A stretch of DNA of 64,000 bases, taken from positions 5,242,001-5,306,000 of the forward strand of contig JAEMBT020000002.1 of NCBI GenBank assembly GCA_018873245.2, given 5' to 3'. Of the stretch, positions 32,598 through 45,980 are shown piece after piece (the first letter of the stretch is position 1; every line of letters starts with the position of its first letter). A model generated the notes under the pieces. The model worked only from the letters and a program-made list of their open reading frames with translations, ran no database searches and had not been told where the DNA came from. The stretch is from Archegozetes longisetosus. Its lineage: Eukaryota > Arthropoda > Arachnida > Sarcoptiformes > Trhypochthoniidae. The translations under genes and the position numbers were made by a program.

Positions 32598-35500
32598 TGG
32601 TGATACACATTTCATAAATATTTATATCACGAAGGATCCCAACAGTAATGTTTCAAATTAAGATACTCAAAAATTCAATTTTGTTTATGAATAACTTGCT
32701 ATTTTTCGATTTTTTCCCTTAAAACTAAAAATTAGCAAGCCTTTTAATCTTTATGGTCATCACATTGATAGCAAATCAGTTCTGAATCATAATTCATTTA
32801 ATGATATGTTTAAAATTTAAAAACTTGTATTTAAAGTGATAAATACGCAGGCTGAATGCAAACGATTGGATTATAGTTTGTTGTCTGTCAAAGTTTACAG
32901 TTTAAACCTAGAATATTTTTTCTCTGAACTGATGAGAATTTTGTAGCAATTTTTAGAAAAAATTGCACATTTGTGTTGTGTTCTAGGAATGAGACGTGAA
33001 TCTCAAATTGAAACAAAATGCTCTGTTCGAAAGTTTCGATGCTCACTCACAATGAGTGCTTTTGTACTAAATGCAAAACAGAATAATAATAGTTAAGCTA
33101 ATGTTATACTCTTCAGTTCTGGATAAATGTTGAACATATATTACACTTTGGTTTAACTCTTATTAGGTCTTATATTGCGAGACTTGCATTTAGTAAATTT
33201 GAACTATTTTGCATATAATAGACATGTTTGTATCGAGTTGCGGTAGAAACATTATTTAAATTATAGATAATTTTAAAAATCTATTTATTGCACAATTTAA
33301 TATTCAGGAAATATTGCAATAATTTTCTGAGAGATATAAACGAGTATAAACTTAAAGCTTTCAGTACTTTGAAGAACATCCTAACTTTACTCAACTCAAC
33401 TATACTCAACAAATAACGAGAATTCACTCTTTAGATTGCAGCTTAACAAGTTAATAGGTTTAAGCTGAGCAAAATACATTAAATGCAAAGATATTACCTG
33501 GCTTTTTAAGATTACAAATAGCTTTCTTAATCCGTTAAATCGGGTTACTAAATACTATTTATATTTTATCTACAGTGTGTCTGTAAATTCGTGTCCTATG
33601 TTCGAGGACTTTTAACTCCAAAAGTCAATTATAGATTTTTATTAACAAAATATTATTCAAATCTTCAAATTTTGATGTCTCAAATTTCCACGAAATTACC
33701 TTATATATTCTTTGAGTTACAATAGCTTAAAGTCAAAAGTTAGAATTTTTTATGGAATTTTCATTATAAAAACATGTATATTTATAAATTGACTTATCCA
33801 ATATAATAATAAATCTATAGTAAAAATATTTTATTCATAAGTAAAATGCATAAAATCATATTATATGTTATGTTGATTTTGTTAAGATTAGCTCAGGAGT
33901 ATTACAACAAAAGATTCTGTTTATTCATCAGAACTGTGCAATGAATGCATTGATTATCAATATAAATATATCTTGTTTGTTTAGATGTCAGTTGAAAGCT
34001 ATCAATAAAATATTAGATTATATTATATGTGAGCATTATTTTATATCTGTGAATACTTTGAATGCGTCATTCAGCATCATGTCACTATTTTTAGATATGC
34101 AAAGCAGTTTAAAAGCTCTTATATTCCGTTCATTTTCTTCAATGCAAAAAATTTACGATCATTATAAAAGCAGAAACATATTATCAATTAATAATCTTCA
34201 TCTAAAAGCATAAAGACCATCTTGTTTGAGTCAAGGTTTGATAAAATATCGGAAGTCATTTGAAATTTTTTTAGGTCTAGACTCTAGACGTTTCGATATT
34301 TAGACTAATTTGCGAAGAAACCTCAGTTAACGTGCTTTTCAGTAATCATTTTGAAGTCTGCTTCGAAATATTTGCCTAACTAAATGAGCATTTGTTTGAA
34401 AGTGTTTGACCAACTAGTTGATAAATGATCTGATGTTATTACAAATAAATCACATAATTTATTGGGTGTAGTCAGATAGTTCCTATTCAAACCTGATTCA
34501 AACTTACATCTTAATAAACATAACATTGAGCATTTACAATAAATTACTGTTTATATGTGAGTATTGAAAGCTCAAACAAAAAGAGAAAAATCTAAATAGA
34601 TTGTGGAATTTCTAAATCACTGTACAGCATATGGCAAAGGAAGAAACAATAACTTCTCTTTCACAAAAGACGCAGTAAATAAATGTTTGGTTAATTATAA
34701 TGGGTTTGTTTCTTGTTGTAACTTATAGTTTACTCTCTCAACAAGATTATTACTTAACTAAGAAAATAACTTTTCATTCGCTTTATTAACAGCAACGGTT
34801 GTTGCTATGAACAACTTGAGAACTATTCATAACTTTAATCCAATTTTGATGTAAGTTTTAATATGTTTACCTAAGTTTATATTAAGAAAACAAGATAAGT
34901 GAAAATCAAATTAAAATAGCCTTAGAAGCAAAAAATAGACTGCTATTTAACTTAAATAAAAGAGATCCTGTTTTTCTGCCTTAGTTAATCTTGAGGACTG
35001 TTTGCAAAAGAAAATCACTCTATGCTTCAAATAATAGCGAATTGTTTAGCAAACGCATTCAATCGCTAAAGTAAGATCTATCATCTTTCGAACTGTATTT
35101 TTTCACTCGTGTTGTTCAAGAAATAAAGTAAAATTATAGTCGAGAGAATCTCAAATTATGCAGGGATTATTGAAATTTTTCAAACTTTATGTTATTCATC
35201 AGTATTAAAGATATTTAAATTCTACGAAAAATTTGATTAATGACTAACGCAAAACAATCTAAAAATGCGTACTTCATCGATTTATAATGATTCACAGCAA
35301 CGAGAAATGATACGTTGTTATGCCGACATTTTTATTTTCTAACAATAATCCACACAATACAAGCCTTATTTTGTAATTATTCTAGATAAAAAGAAAATCA
35401 CAACTAAAAATTAAGTTCAAGTAGATTTGTATCACAAAGAGGATGATATGGCAACGGTGTTTTTCTGGTAGCTATGCATCGTTTTAATGTCCTAAACTGT

Positions 35501-38500
35501 AGTTTTATGGTAATTCAGAAAGTGAATTAAATTAATTTACACTACTAATACCTTATGGACAAGTGGTGACAAACGAATCAATCATGTGAGTTAGGGTTCA
35601 CTGAACATCTAGTGAACTAATAAAAAACAAATTATTTGGTTGATTATGTATCTCATTTGTAAGATCACGCATAAAAGTTAAGCATCCAAGCTGATGCACA
35701 TATCTATTTCATTGATGCTATTGAGTGGCAGTTTTACAGTTCGTAACCGTAGTCGACTTTATACAGTGTTTTATAGAGTGTAGCACTGCGTAGAACCCTT
35801 TAAAAGTGCTGCATTTTCTAAAACACTACATGAACGTAACCACTGGTTCATAAATCTATCTTCTATCATTCAAATTTTGTCGATTCGAAATATATTCTAT
35901 ATTCTAATCAACAAAAATTCAATGATTAAATACTAGTTCCTATTTTCAGTTCTTATAACAGTTCAATAATTTATCTGGACCTTCAAAATCTGATTAGGAA
36001 TAAATTATACAATTTTCATTCGGGCTTATTTGAGCATTTTGTTTTAACTAGGATCCAAATTTTTTTTCTTTTTGAGTCCGTTTGATTAGATTTAGTGCTA
36101 CTGAAATATCTAACTATTGGTTCATCAGTACAATAAATAACTAACAGAATTAAGAGTTTCATTTGGACGGTTCAAAGCAAATAATTCTTTTAGAGGAACG
36201 TTTCATAATATAAATAGTTTGACATTGGATTACATATGCAAAAATGTTACCCAACTAAACAAATGAACACTTTGTAAAACATCCATTATCTGAACTTGGA
36301 AAATGATGATTAAAGTTTAACTTTCTAACTTTCACCGCGATAATGTTTGATTTGATAATCACTATTCAAATAACTTGAGCTACATCAGTTTAAGTATAAA
36401 GTTATAATGAATTTTATTGAGTTTTACTGAGTCAATCAAATTTATTAGCGTTCAATGCGAATAAGAATAGGTTGGCTCCACTCTTACAAATAAACAATTA
36501 ATTCAGTATTTCATATGCTGCCAAATTAATTCATTCATAATATTCATTTTAGAGATGTTTCAATGAATTGATGTTGAAGCGCAAACATTCATATTTAATC
36601 GTGAGACAAAGAAGTGAATCGTTTGATTAAATACGTTTATTGATAAGAATATTTCGAAACAACTAACAAGAAACTTAGATTGAAGCTCGAAAAAAGCTTT
36701 GATGAAAATATGTTTACAGACTTAATTATTACACAGTTAAAAACGAGGAGACTTCAAATGAAGTTCTAATTTTCAAACTTACTATTATGGTATTAACTTT
36801 CATTTGTAATACGATCATTTGTAGAACATATGAGTTCTACACAAGCGTTAGGTTCTAGAAAGTATATACTGAATCTCCAATAGCAAAGATATTTCTATGT
36901 CTACTCCTTCAAAGACTAGTACAATAAAACTCCTATAAGAATCAAGAATCTTTGAAAGGAGTTGAAAAGATAATTAATTTTGTTGGTGGTAAACGAATGC
37001 AATGCTTACTATGCAGAAGCAGTTTTGCGGTAACATCTCAACATGAAAATCTAGCGCATTACTTCTTTATTGATTCCTAACAAAGTATTATATCCAAGTT
37101 TTCAATGCCTGTCTTTGATTTTGTTTCTCCCTTAGAATTAGTTCAGAGAGAATGTTTGAGTTGGCAAATATAAAGAAGTTTAATAAAAGTCAATATAAAA
37201 CAAATTCAATAAATTTGATACTATTCAGTTTATATATGTTTTGAGGTTTCAAGTGATAGAAGTAAGAATTTTGGATTTTGTTATAAGATACAAGTTTTTC
37301 TTAAATCTGCCTTTGTAAGAAATAGAGTGAATTATGATCATACAAATCTATTATATTGTGCTCAAACAAAAGTTTTTGTCAAGTGTATAACAAAGCTTTT
37401 GAGGTTTCGCAATACATGAGCCTAAAGTTAAAATATCGAAAAGCTCAAATATTTGAATCCTTTACAAAATACCCTACTTTTGGCACAAATCGCTATAAAG
37501 CTCATTCACAGGCTTATTACGACTTTCATTTATTATGCAATTATTTTAACGAATGGCTTCACCGATGAAGAATTTCTTATTTTCAGTAGCTTTTATAGTA
37601 GGATAATGCTGACCAAAGAATAGATTTTTAGCAGATTACGTATATCCTCTCTAAGTGTGAGCAGATGAATAATTGATTGATGAGTTAGTTTCGAAATAAC
37701 ACTGATACAGATGGTAGTATGCAGAAACAGGATGGTCTAGAGTAAAAGCTTTCTCCAGTAATTTTCAATAATTTAAGGATGCTTATACTACAAATGCTAT
37801 ATCGAACTCAATTCTGTCACTTAAGGCTACAAACATAAAACTCTGAACCAAACATAATGTCCACATTGCTTAAATACATAGTATTACTTTTGTATGATTT
37901 GATAATCTTCTAGATAAACAAAGTTAAAGTATGTTTTTTATGTGAAGCAAACCAAATAAATTATAGTTGATTGACCAAACTCTGCAAATAATAGTGAATA
38001 TATAGATGTTTCTTGAAACAAGTTGTGAGCTTTCAATAACTTGAGTTTGGTCGGCAAAATGAACATTTATTGAACTCATAAGGGCCCTATTAGAGGAATA
38101 CTAAACTGTTAGGTGGCAAACTTAAATAACTCTGACACCAAAGTGTTTGTAAATACAGAGTGACAGTAATTATTGAATAGCCATTGGATATCTTAAATAA
38201 GCTGTTGGACAGAGTAATTGCAATTTTGCTAAGTACTCACTTCATTTCATGCCTTATAAAGTTTGATCATCCAAATAGTTTTTCTTTTACCTAGACTTTC
38301 ATCAAACAATTGAAACCACTAATGAATGCGTCACTCATTCATCCATAGAATCCACAAAATAATTGATTCTTTGCACAAATTTCGTATTTAATGTATTGCA
38401 TGGGAAACTGCATCGCATCTTATTCACGCAGAAAACCTTCTGGTATGTTGTTCTCAACTCTGATTTTTGTGATTCAATCAAAATACCAAAATTTTAAATA

Positions 38501-40634
38501 AAAATTGATCAATTAACTTGATTAATGATCAATATTTGACTGTACAATACGAAACTAATTCGATGTTTGAGATAAATCAATTTTTCTGTCAGCAATTCAG
38601 TAATGTTTGTTCAAGGTAAATTGAAAGTCAGAATAAGAATCGATCTAATGTATAGATTCATAAAAGAACATGTTCCAAGTCAGGCAAATTGAGTGGTTTA
38701 AAGAATGATATGAATGAGCGAGCTTCAGATAGATTATATGAAAAAATGTAAGCTCAAGCTCAACACATTTAAAGGTCACGGTTTGGCAGTAGATTTGCTA
38801 CTGAGCGAACAATAGAAGCTCATATTTTACTTCTGATGCGTTTCTTTTGATGTCAAACAAAATCAAATGTCTAATAACTTAAGTGTCAAATTATATGTCT
38901 AGTAAACTAAAAATAAAGTAGTTTATGAATTATGTGCTTTCACCACCAGAAAATGACTCTATTCTCGAAGCTAAGACTTATTGTAAAACAATTCGGCTTA
39001 AACTCTTGAACATTCTGCTTAGTAGTGAGCAGAACAACTGATAAACAATTATGAAACGACAGCATGATTATGTCTATAAGTAGTTTGATTTGTCTTAAAT
39101 TTGATTTTTCTGCTTGAGGATGGCTAAAATCTCAAATCAACAATACCTTAGTCTTTGATGGAGATCTTAGTAGAGATAAAGGTTATGAATACATACTTGT
39201 AAAAAATAAATACCTTTCGTTATCTTTAGTTTTAACAATTTTTAGAGCAACAATACTTAATACTAGTGTGAATTCATTTTAAACTAAAAATAATTTAATA
39301 AAAAAGTTAATATCACTCAACAAATGTACAGTTGACTTTATCACACTAGAGGTCTGTGGTTTTTAAGTTGCCAAGCATTACTTAGTTGCCGGCCTCTGGT
39401 TCAAATGTTTTTCAACAATATTTCGCTATGGTATACAAAGTCAACATTAAGTTATAGATCGAGAAGTAAAAGGAGTTGACAGAACTCCACCAATTTGATG
39501 CTCGTCCTGTTGGTATTAATATATGATTGAGAGACAACTTTTCAAGAAAGTTAAAGCTAAAACACATTAGGCTTAGGTTAACAGTATATAAGTCGAAATT
39601 TCAGGATAGTCATGTAAATCTCGGCAAAATTATAACTGTGGAACGTTCAAATAAATTGTCAACTTTTCAACTCGTGTGCAACTCGTTTCTTAAACTTGAA
39701 AGTACAAAACTACAGCACCGATTCATAAAAGTTAAATCTTTCTTCAATCTTTAATCTGAATGGGGACAAACGGTGAATTTGATAATAGAATGAATTTATT
39801 ATTTACTCTGATGTAAAAAGAGTAGTAAGATAACATAGAAATAATTGGATTGCGATTATTTTGAATGGAAAAGACTCAAATAATTTGAAAGTTTAATCGC
39901 ATAAAAGTAAAGAAATAAAGAATTGTGTTTAAAAAACTGAGATATTCTATTGTCTGCTGTAGTTTTAAGTGTGACTTCTTAGGAGAAGTTGTTTTTGCTT
40001 GACAAAGAAAGCATAAAAGCGACTAAAGCTTTTAAAAATATTCAATAAGGTCACAGCTTTAGTGTGATACTGCGCAATCATTTCAAGAACTTATCTCTTT
40101 CCGATTCAATAAAAGTGAAAAGAAATTGATTATCATAATTTGAACCGTCGATGTCATAGACAGCAGCTCTCAATCTTAGACAATAAGAAAATTAAAAGTT
40201 TTGTTGGAACCTTGATAAAATTTGAGCAAACGTGAAACTTATTTTTAGAATAATTTTTTCAATAATTTGTTCACTGATGTCTTTTATGATTAAAGTGTGA
40301 TTTAAAAATACAAACAAACTTTAATTTGAAACGAAAAATGAATTATTTGATGAGATATTACATAAGATGAGGATAATACATATTATAAACTAGTATTCTA
40401 TGTAAATGAGTACAATTGAGTTACAGAGATATGACCAATACAACTATAGGATACAATATAAAATAAACTAATAAGTTGAGAAACAAGCAATTGTTTTCAT
40501 GAGTTCAAGATTGTTATCACAAATCAAATTTAAATTATTGATGTTCGTATTTGCAAAATATACTGATTTCAATCAATAGAAACATAACATTTTATATTTA
40601 GCTCTGATTTAAGAATAGATCACACGCAGACTGC
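32598..40634. other. 8-kb AT-rich spacer, no supported gene
   Basis: Frames at 33941, 37356 and 39527 are short, lysine/isoleucine-rich and featureless. A short copy of the ATGGCAAC...TAGCTATGCATC repeat sits at about 35448-35481. AGAGGTCTG (39349) and GGCCTCT (39391) could pair across 50 bases. No RNA gene was recognised. Confidence 0.5.
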
Positions 40635-43600
40635 TTAATTATTATAAATATGGCTGTGAACGTGTCCGTTTCTATGCAAGTGGGTATTAATTCTTCTCAT
40701 AGTTCCCGTACTTGTACTGAAATGTGGAATGAAGTCCGGCCTTCCAGTACGTTTGATGCATGGTATGAATCTGAACACATATTTGAATCCATCCCGGAAT
40801 CTTGAATTCATCCAAATGTAAATGATTGGGTTATAGCATGCACTGTAAGAAAAAGAATTGAAAGATTATTAAGGATTCAGAATAGAAATCACTCTGGTAT
40901 GATGATGAGTGATCCAAACAAATTTAGAATACATAAGCTTAGCTCAAACATATGAATATCATATGAAATTCTTCCGATCAATATGGATTAAAATTCTTGT
41001 CATATCATTTGTAAAGAGTCAAAAATCAGACATCAAACAAGAACCAAATGCTCAAAATTTGCTTTTGAAAAATTTCTCGCATTTTCTCCATGTCTATTGT
41101 CAATCAGAATCTATTTCGGTGGAAACTTCAGAATAAAATTATTTTAATAAACTGTTGAGCGGAAAAATTTGTTTTGAATCTCAATATTTTTCCATATTGA
41201 TCCAAATGAGCGTTATCGAATATATTTTTACAAACTTGAATAATGACTTATTACAGTGATATACCGCAAGCATAAGAAGTTGACTTGACATTGAGCTAGA
41301 AATAGTGAGAACTTACTGAGACATTGACAACCAATGACAGGCAAACCAAACATACATAATATGCGGATAAACGTAAATCTCTTCATATTCATCACCAACA
41401 ACTATCAACGTATTAAATGGTAGCCAGCAGAGTGTGAACGCTGCCACACACGTTAGCATCATTTTAATCATCTATATAGAATAAAAACATTTATTATGGC
41501 AAAAAATTATTGATTCATAACTAAAACATATGGCTTAGTGTAGAGAAATGATTGTAAGAATTCTCAGACTGATTAAAAAAGCTCTTCTTTCCTACAAGAC
41601 TTGAGACAATATTTCAAATCAATTGAACAGACCCTAAGTTGACGCATGTTATTGTTTAATTCAGCAGAAGATTCGGGTCTCTGTTGAACTGGATTATCAT
41701 CACTGAAGTCAATCGAGTGTTAACTCGATGAAGAGATGATTAATTCACAGGTTTATCATTTGCAGGCATAAGGCACTTCACTGTATTGTCTATTGAAGGG
41801 ATTGTATCAATTTACGTTTTGTACATTTCTTCTGTCAAATCCAAAAGCATTTAAATTCATTTTTAGAATTAAAAGTTATATAACTGTTATCTAATGGGTT
41901 CATCAGGAATATAAAACCACAAAAACCATTATTTAAATGAGATATAATGCAAAATACTTATGATATACTTCTCATGTTCTAAGTAATTCTCTTGGCTATT
42001 TACAGTAAGGTTGAGGTTATAGTTGAATGTAAAATGAATAGTCAAGTATTAAGTAGTAAACAACAGAAAAATAACCTAGATCAGTGGTCGCCAACTAGCG
42101 GGCCAGATCCAGCACTCTGACTATTTTGTCGGCCCAATAAATCATTGAACAGCTAAATTAGTTGAAGCATTTCTCTCAAATGCTCAAATAGTTGCGAAAA
42201 GATTGAAAGAAATCGAAATGCACAATAAAATTACTGAGTTAGTAGAATGAAATCCAAATCTAATATATGTTTGAAAAAATTCAACTAACCAATAATGAAA
42301 GGTTGGTGCTCACCGGATTAGATATAGGAACATAGCGTGTGTTTAAAAATGATATATTGAAGCATCAAATTTCGAATGCAATATTCTAGTGGTTGAAAAA
42401 CTTATTACAAGTCTGATAACAGCTTGGAATAGGACAAATCTTGTTCAGAAGGTTGTAAGAATTGCTCTTAAATTCAAGTATTTGATCATAAGTTGGAGAG
42501 ATTGCAATCAGATTTATCAAGAATGAATTTGTATTTTTCATTCTTCTCAAGTTTAGCATCATTAGCACACTCATAACAAGCCTGAAGCTACTAATCATCT
42601 CTCTTCAAACCTAAAACATTTCATTTGATTTCTATTCTACTGTTTTCAAATTTTTTTCAAGTGTTTGGTGCGAAATATTATTGAAAGAAAAGCTTGCGAC
42701 ATGAAGATTTTGCTTTTTAAGTAAACTCTATTATTAGGGATGTGAAAAAATATCTACTTGTTCACGATTTGTGCATTAGGTAGAGTATTCTGTTCGCTTT
42801 CCCACGTACTATTGTTATAAAACTATTGTTTTACTATGGTAAAGAGATACATATTTGACGAAATAATCCACAAGAGTAGCGTCAATCATTGATTAATCAT
42901 ATGTTCAAATATTAATAGGCATCAAGATAATTAGGGGAAATTAGGAGAGCAACGAATCCTTGAGTATCTCACACGTAATATATGAATAAGTAGATATTTT
43001 TCACAGCTCTACTTGTTACTAAAATAGTTGCACTTATCAGTAAACAATTTTTGTAAAAACTTAATACTATCCTTAGAAAGTAGACAAACAATCTAAATTA
43101 AAACTCTCAGTATTTCATAAAACTCTTCGAGATATGAAACGATTTAACAGCTCATTTTATAAGTGGATAAAAGTTGTCACATCAATAATATAAAGTGTTT
43201 AAATAATGTTCAGAGAAAGTTTGTTTATTGTGAAGAGCCTTCAACTTCGAAAGTTTGTTTAAATGTTTACCTTTTGCAATAAAATGAAATATCAAAAAGT
43301 TTGTTAGAAAAAAATAAGTTTGCGCTCACTACAGAAAGCATATCGTTTGTTGTCATACATGTTTTTATATGCCGCAAAAAATTATGTATAAACTTTCATC
43401 ACGCAGTTTATTAGAAAAATACACCGATCTTTTAAAATCGAAGCTTAAATTCTAAGAAATTTTCCCAGAGGTCTGCCAAGCTACTTATTTAAGATAAGAA
43501 ATCGAGTTTGCATTCAGAAGTTTCTAAATCTTTAGAAAAATTTCAAAATTCAGAAGCTAAGGTAACGAACATTACGAAAGTGATCTTTAGAATCTGTTCG

Positions 43601-45980
43601 TAGCACCAGAGAAAAATTAAAGTAGATCTCAATCTAATCAATGTCTCAAGTGACAACAATATTTGGAGTCATATATATTGATAAATTTTTCGAATTGCTC
43701 CTCAATTATTTTCACATTGGTTGGCGAAAATATGACATAAATGGGAATTATTCGTAATAAAACCATGGCTATAGGAATGAGATATTTTGCGATTTTAGGA
43801 ACATCCATAGATAATATGATTAAATTTCTATGCACATTAGAGATAAGTATGACTTCAATTGAACATTCCATTTATTGAATTGACTACAACATCTAAATTA
43901 TTTTAGTAAATACATTTCTACGCCCAAATCGTGTAAAATTTCGGAATTCGTCTCTTTCACGAACAATCGATAACTCTATTCACATTTCTATATTAGCAAT
44001 TTTGACAGTTTAGATTCATAGAATTGCTAGAAAAGAAATAAAGTCCTTTTTAATGTTACTGAATTCGTGCGTGACTGAGTTATGATTCATAGCTACTACC
44101 AAAATGTGAATTTCTAATCAAATCTTTGATTAGAAATCTCTAGTCGTCAGCCAATTTGAAGTTGACTTAACACAAGTTAAAGCTCTTGACACAAAGTTTA
44201 GGCAATAGTTTTTTATAAACTTCTCTCAAAATTTTGCTGTTTTGTGCAGTTGAATGCTATAGAACTCATATTCCCTGTAGAGCCTATAGAAATGTTGAAA
44301 TTTAATTTATTTCACTAAAATACATTGTTAAAACTTTTTAAATATAGCTTTTTATGATTCATAGTTTTGCTGCTCTTAAGTTCCTTCCATAACAAAATTT
44401 TCAAAAGACAACTGGATCTCTATTAGTAGGATTTTCATTGAGCTAAAGAATTTGAGACTTAATGAACTTCACATGCTCGAGTAAAACTGTCAAACATCTA
44501 CACTAAACTTAAAGTAAAATTTCCATAGGGACTACTCTATTCTACTGAACTCTTAGACTTCATTACATTACAAGTGGAATCTAACATTACTTAATTGGCT
44601 TAACATAAAAAACACTACTTTTTCTAAAGTCAAACTTTCTAAGGTTTCCTGTTTCGTATGAAACAGAATACTTTTGATTTTCTAGGATTCTTTTGTCCGA
44701 AACACATAAGTTCTTAGGATATTCTCTGTGAAGAGCAGTTAACTTCATATATAACGACTTGAGCCTGGCTCTAGTTTCGTAAACTATTTGATTTGCTCGC
44801 TCTAGACTTCATTTCTGTCGGCAGTTTCGTTCAATCAGAAATTTTGTCGTGTATTGCACTATATCTCAAATTTATAGGTAGATATAATGATCTCTCTTCA
44901 ACTTATAAGAATTGGAACATAGACTCCAACTGAGTCTGACTTATTCCTTCAAAGATAATCCAATTAGAAAGAAGTCCATAAAACTAATTTTGAACTGACA
45001 TTTGGAGGAAATAAGAAAAATATAAGTGAATGCGTAACTGATTTTTATGCCTAGCCTTACGTATAATATAGTAGATAATAAAAATATCAACAAAATATGA
45101 TTACCTTTCGCTTGGAAGCAGCCATTCGTGCATCCCTTCCGTCTTCAGCCTCTCCGGGAGGCCTTTTGCCCCAAACGACAAAAGCTATTCTTGAATAAGT
45201 GAATATGAGCACTGAAAACGGGAACGCGTATTGCAATATCATTAATAGCATTGAATAATAGTATCGGTATTCCTCTCTGGGCCAGGCTTCAGTACACTGA
45301 TAGAGTAATTGCTGTTCTTCTACTGGCTCAGTGCTATTAGATTCATGAGGTAAAGGAACTAGTTTTGATAATATAGCGATTGGCAGTGGAGTCAGTAGTG
45401 CAACAATCCATATAACTATTATTATAAGTTTAGACTGCAGTTTAGTCATTCTTGGCCTCAATGGATAAATGATTGCAATATATCGATCAATACTAATTGC
45501 GACGAGAGTATATGCACTTATGAAGACTGAGACCGCCTGAGCGTATGACACAACTAAACACATAACTGTACCGAATGGCCAGTACTGGAGAATTAGATTT
45601 GACACAAATGTGAATGGAATGCAGAGACAGGCCATTAGTATATCACCAATCGCCATATTCATTATGAAGAAGTTGGTCACGCTTCTCATACGCTTGTAGG
45701 CAAATATGATATATATTACTACACCATTACCTCCAATCGCCGCTAACGAAATAGTCGCATACATTAAACACATCAGTATATGTACACTAATTGGTGTCGC
45801 ATTTTCACTTTCACCTTCACTTTCATTATTAGTTCCGTTCAAATATTGTAAATAAAATTCTGTTGTCAATTCTGGCGGCTCAGTCATCATCGGATCGATG
45901 TCCAACACTTGCATGGCATTACTTGCTGAAACGTTCGCGTCATGTCTAAATTGATTCATCATATGGTACTTTCCCACCAT
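40635..45980 (-). CDS. RYa-R: RYamide-receptor-like neuropeptide GPCR (NPY/luqin-type class A), complete, three exons
   Basis: Exons 45980-45105, 41471-41317 and 40842-40635 join in phases 0 and 2 (donors GTAATC and GTAAGT; acceptors TATATAG and TTACAG), giving 412 residues. Extracellular N-terminus of about 65 residues with N-glycosylation sequons at NVS, NGT and NAT. TM1 has GGNGVVIY; TM2 has NMAIGDILMA; IPFTF then LQYWPFG precedes TM3 and its Cys141, which should pair with Cys229 in YQCTEAW. DRY is at 165-167 with YPLRPRMTK. TM5 follows YRYYYSMLL, TM6 carries CWLPFN (307-312), TM7 WFACHWLSMSHACYNPIIYIW with NPxxY at 348-352. The basic C-tail begins NSRFRDGFKYVF. Motifs such as SAYTLVAISIDRY and KMMLT...CWLPFN are those of insect RYamide receptors; neuropeptide F or luqin receptor is the alternative. 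Intron 1 is 3.6 kb. Confidence 0.93.
42082..42140 (+). mobile_element. Possible hAT-type terminus inside GPCR intron 1
   Basis: CAGTGGTCGCCAACTAGCGG followed by GCCAGATCC and a GC-rich run is typical of hAT ends that start CAGTGGT..CCAAC with a CGGGCC word. No matching inverted end or target duplication was found, so only one terminus may survive. Confidence 0.35.

Noticed and set aside
32850-32900. Minus-strand NYNPIVC as a possible TM7 exon of the GPCR
   Set aside because: It is out of phase with the preceding exon, lacks the following helix-8 residues, and the true exon was found at 40635-40842.
33566-33600. ACAGTGTGTCTGTAAATTCG as a transposon end
   Set aside because: Looks like some Tc1/mariner termini, but no inverted partner or transposase was found nearby.
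40651-41136. Plus-strand frame starting MAVNVSVSMQVGINSS, and the 75-codon frame after it
   Set aside because: The first is the exact antisense of the third GPCR exon, whose minus-strand reading contains ACYNPIIYIWMNSRFR and ends at a proper stop; the second is a chance frame in the GPCR intron.
43638-43871. 77-codon minus-strand frame inside GPCR intron 1
   Set aside because: Somewhat hydrophobic and protein-like, but no domain, no splice partner and no signal peptide; may be chance.
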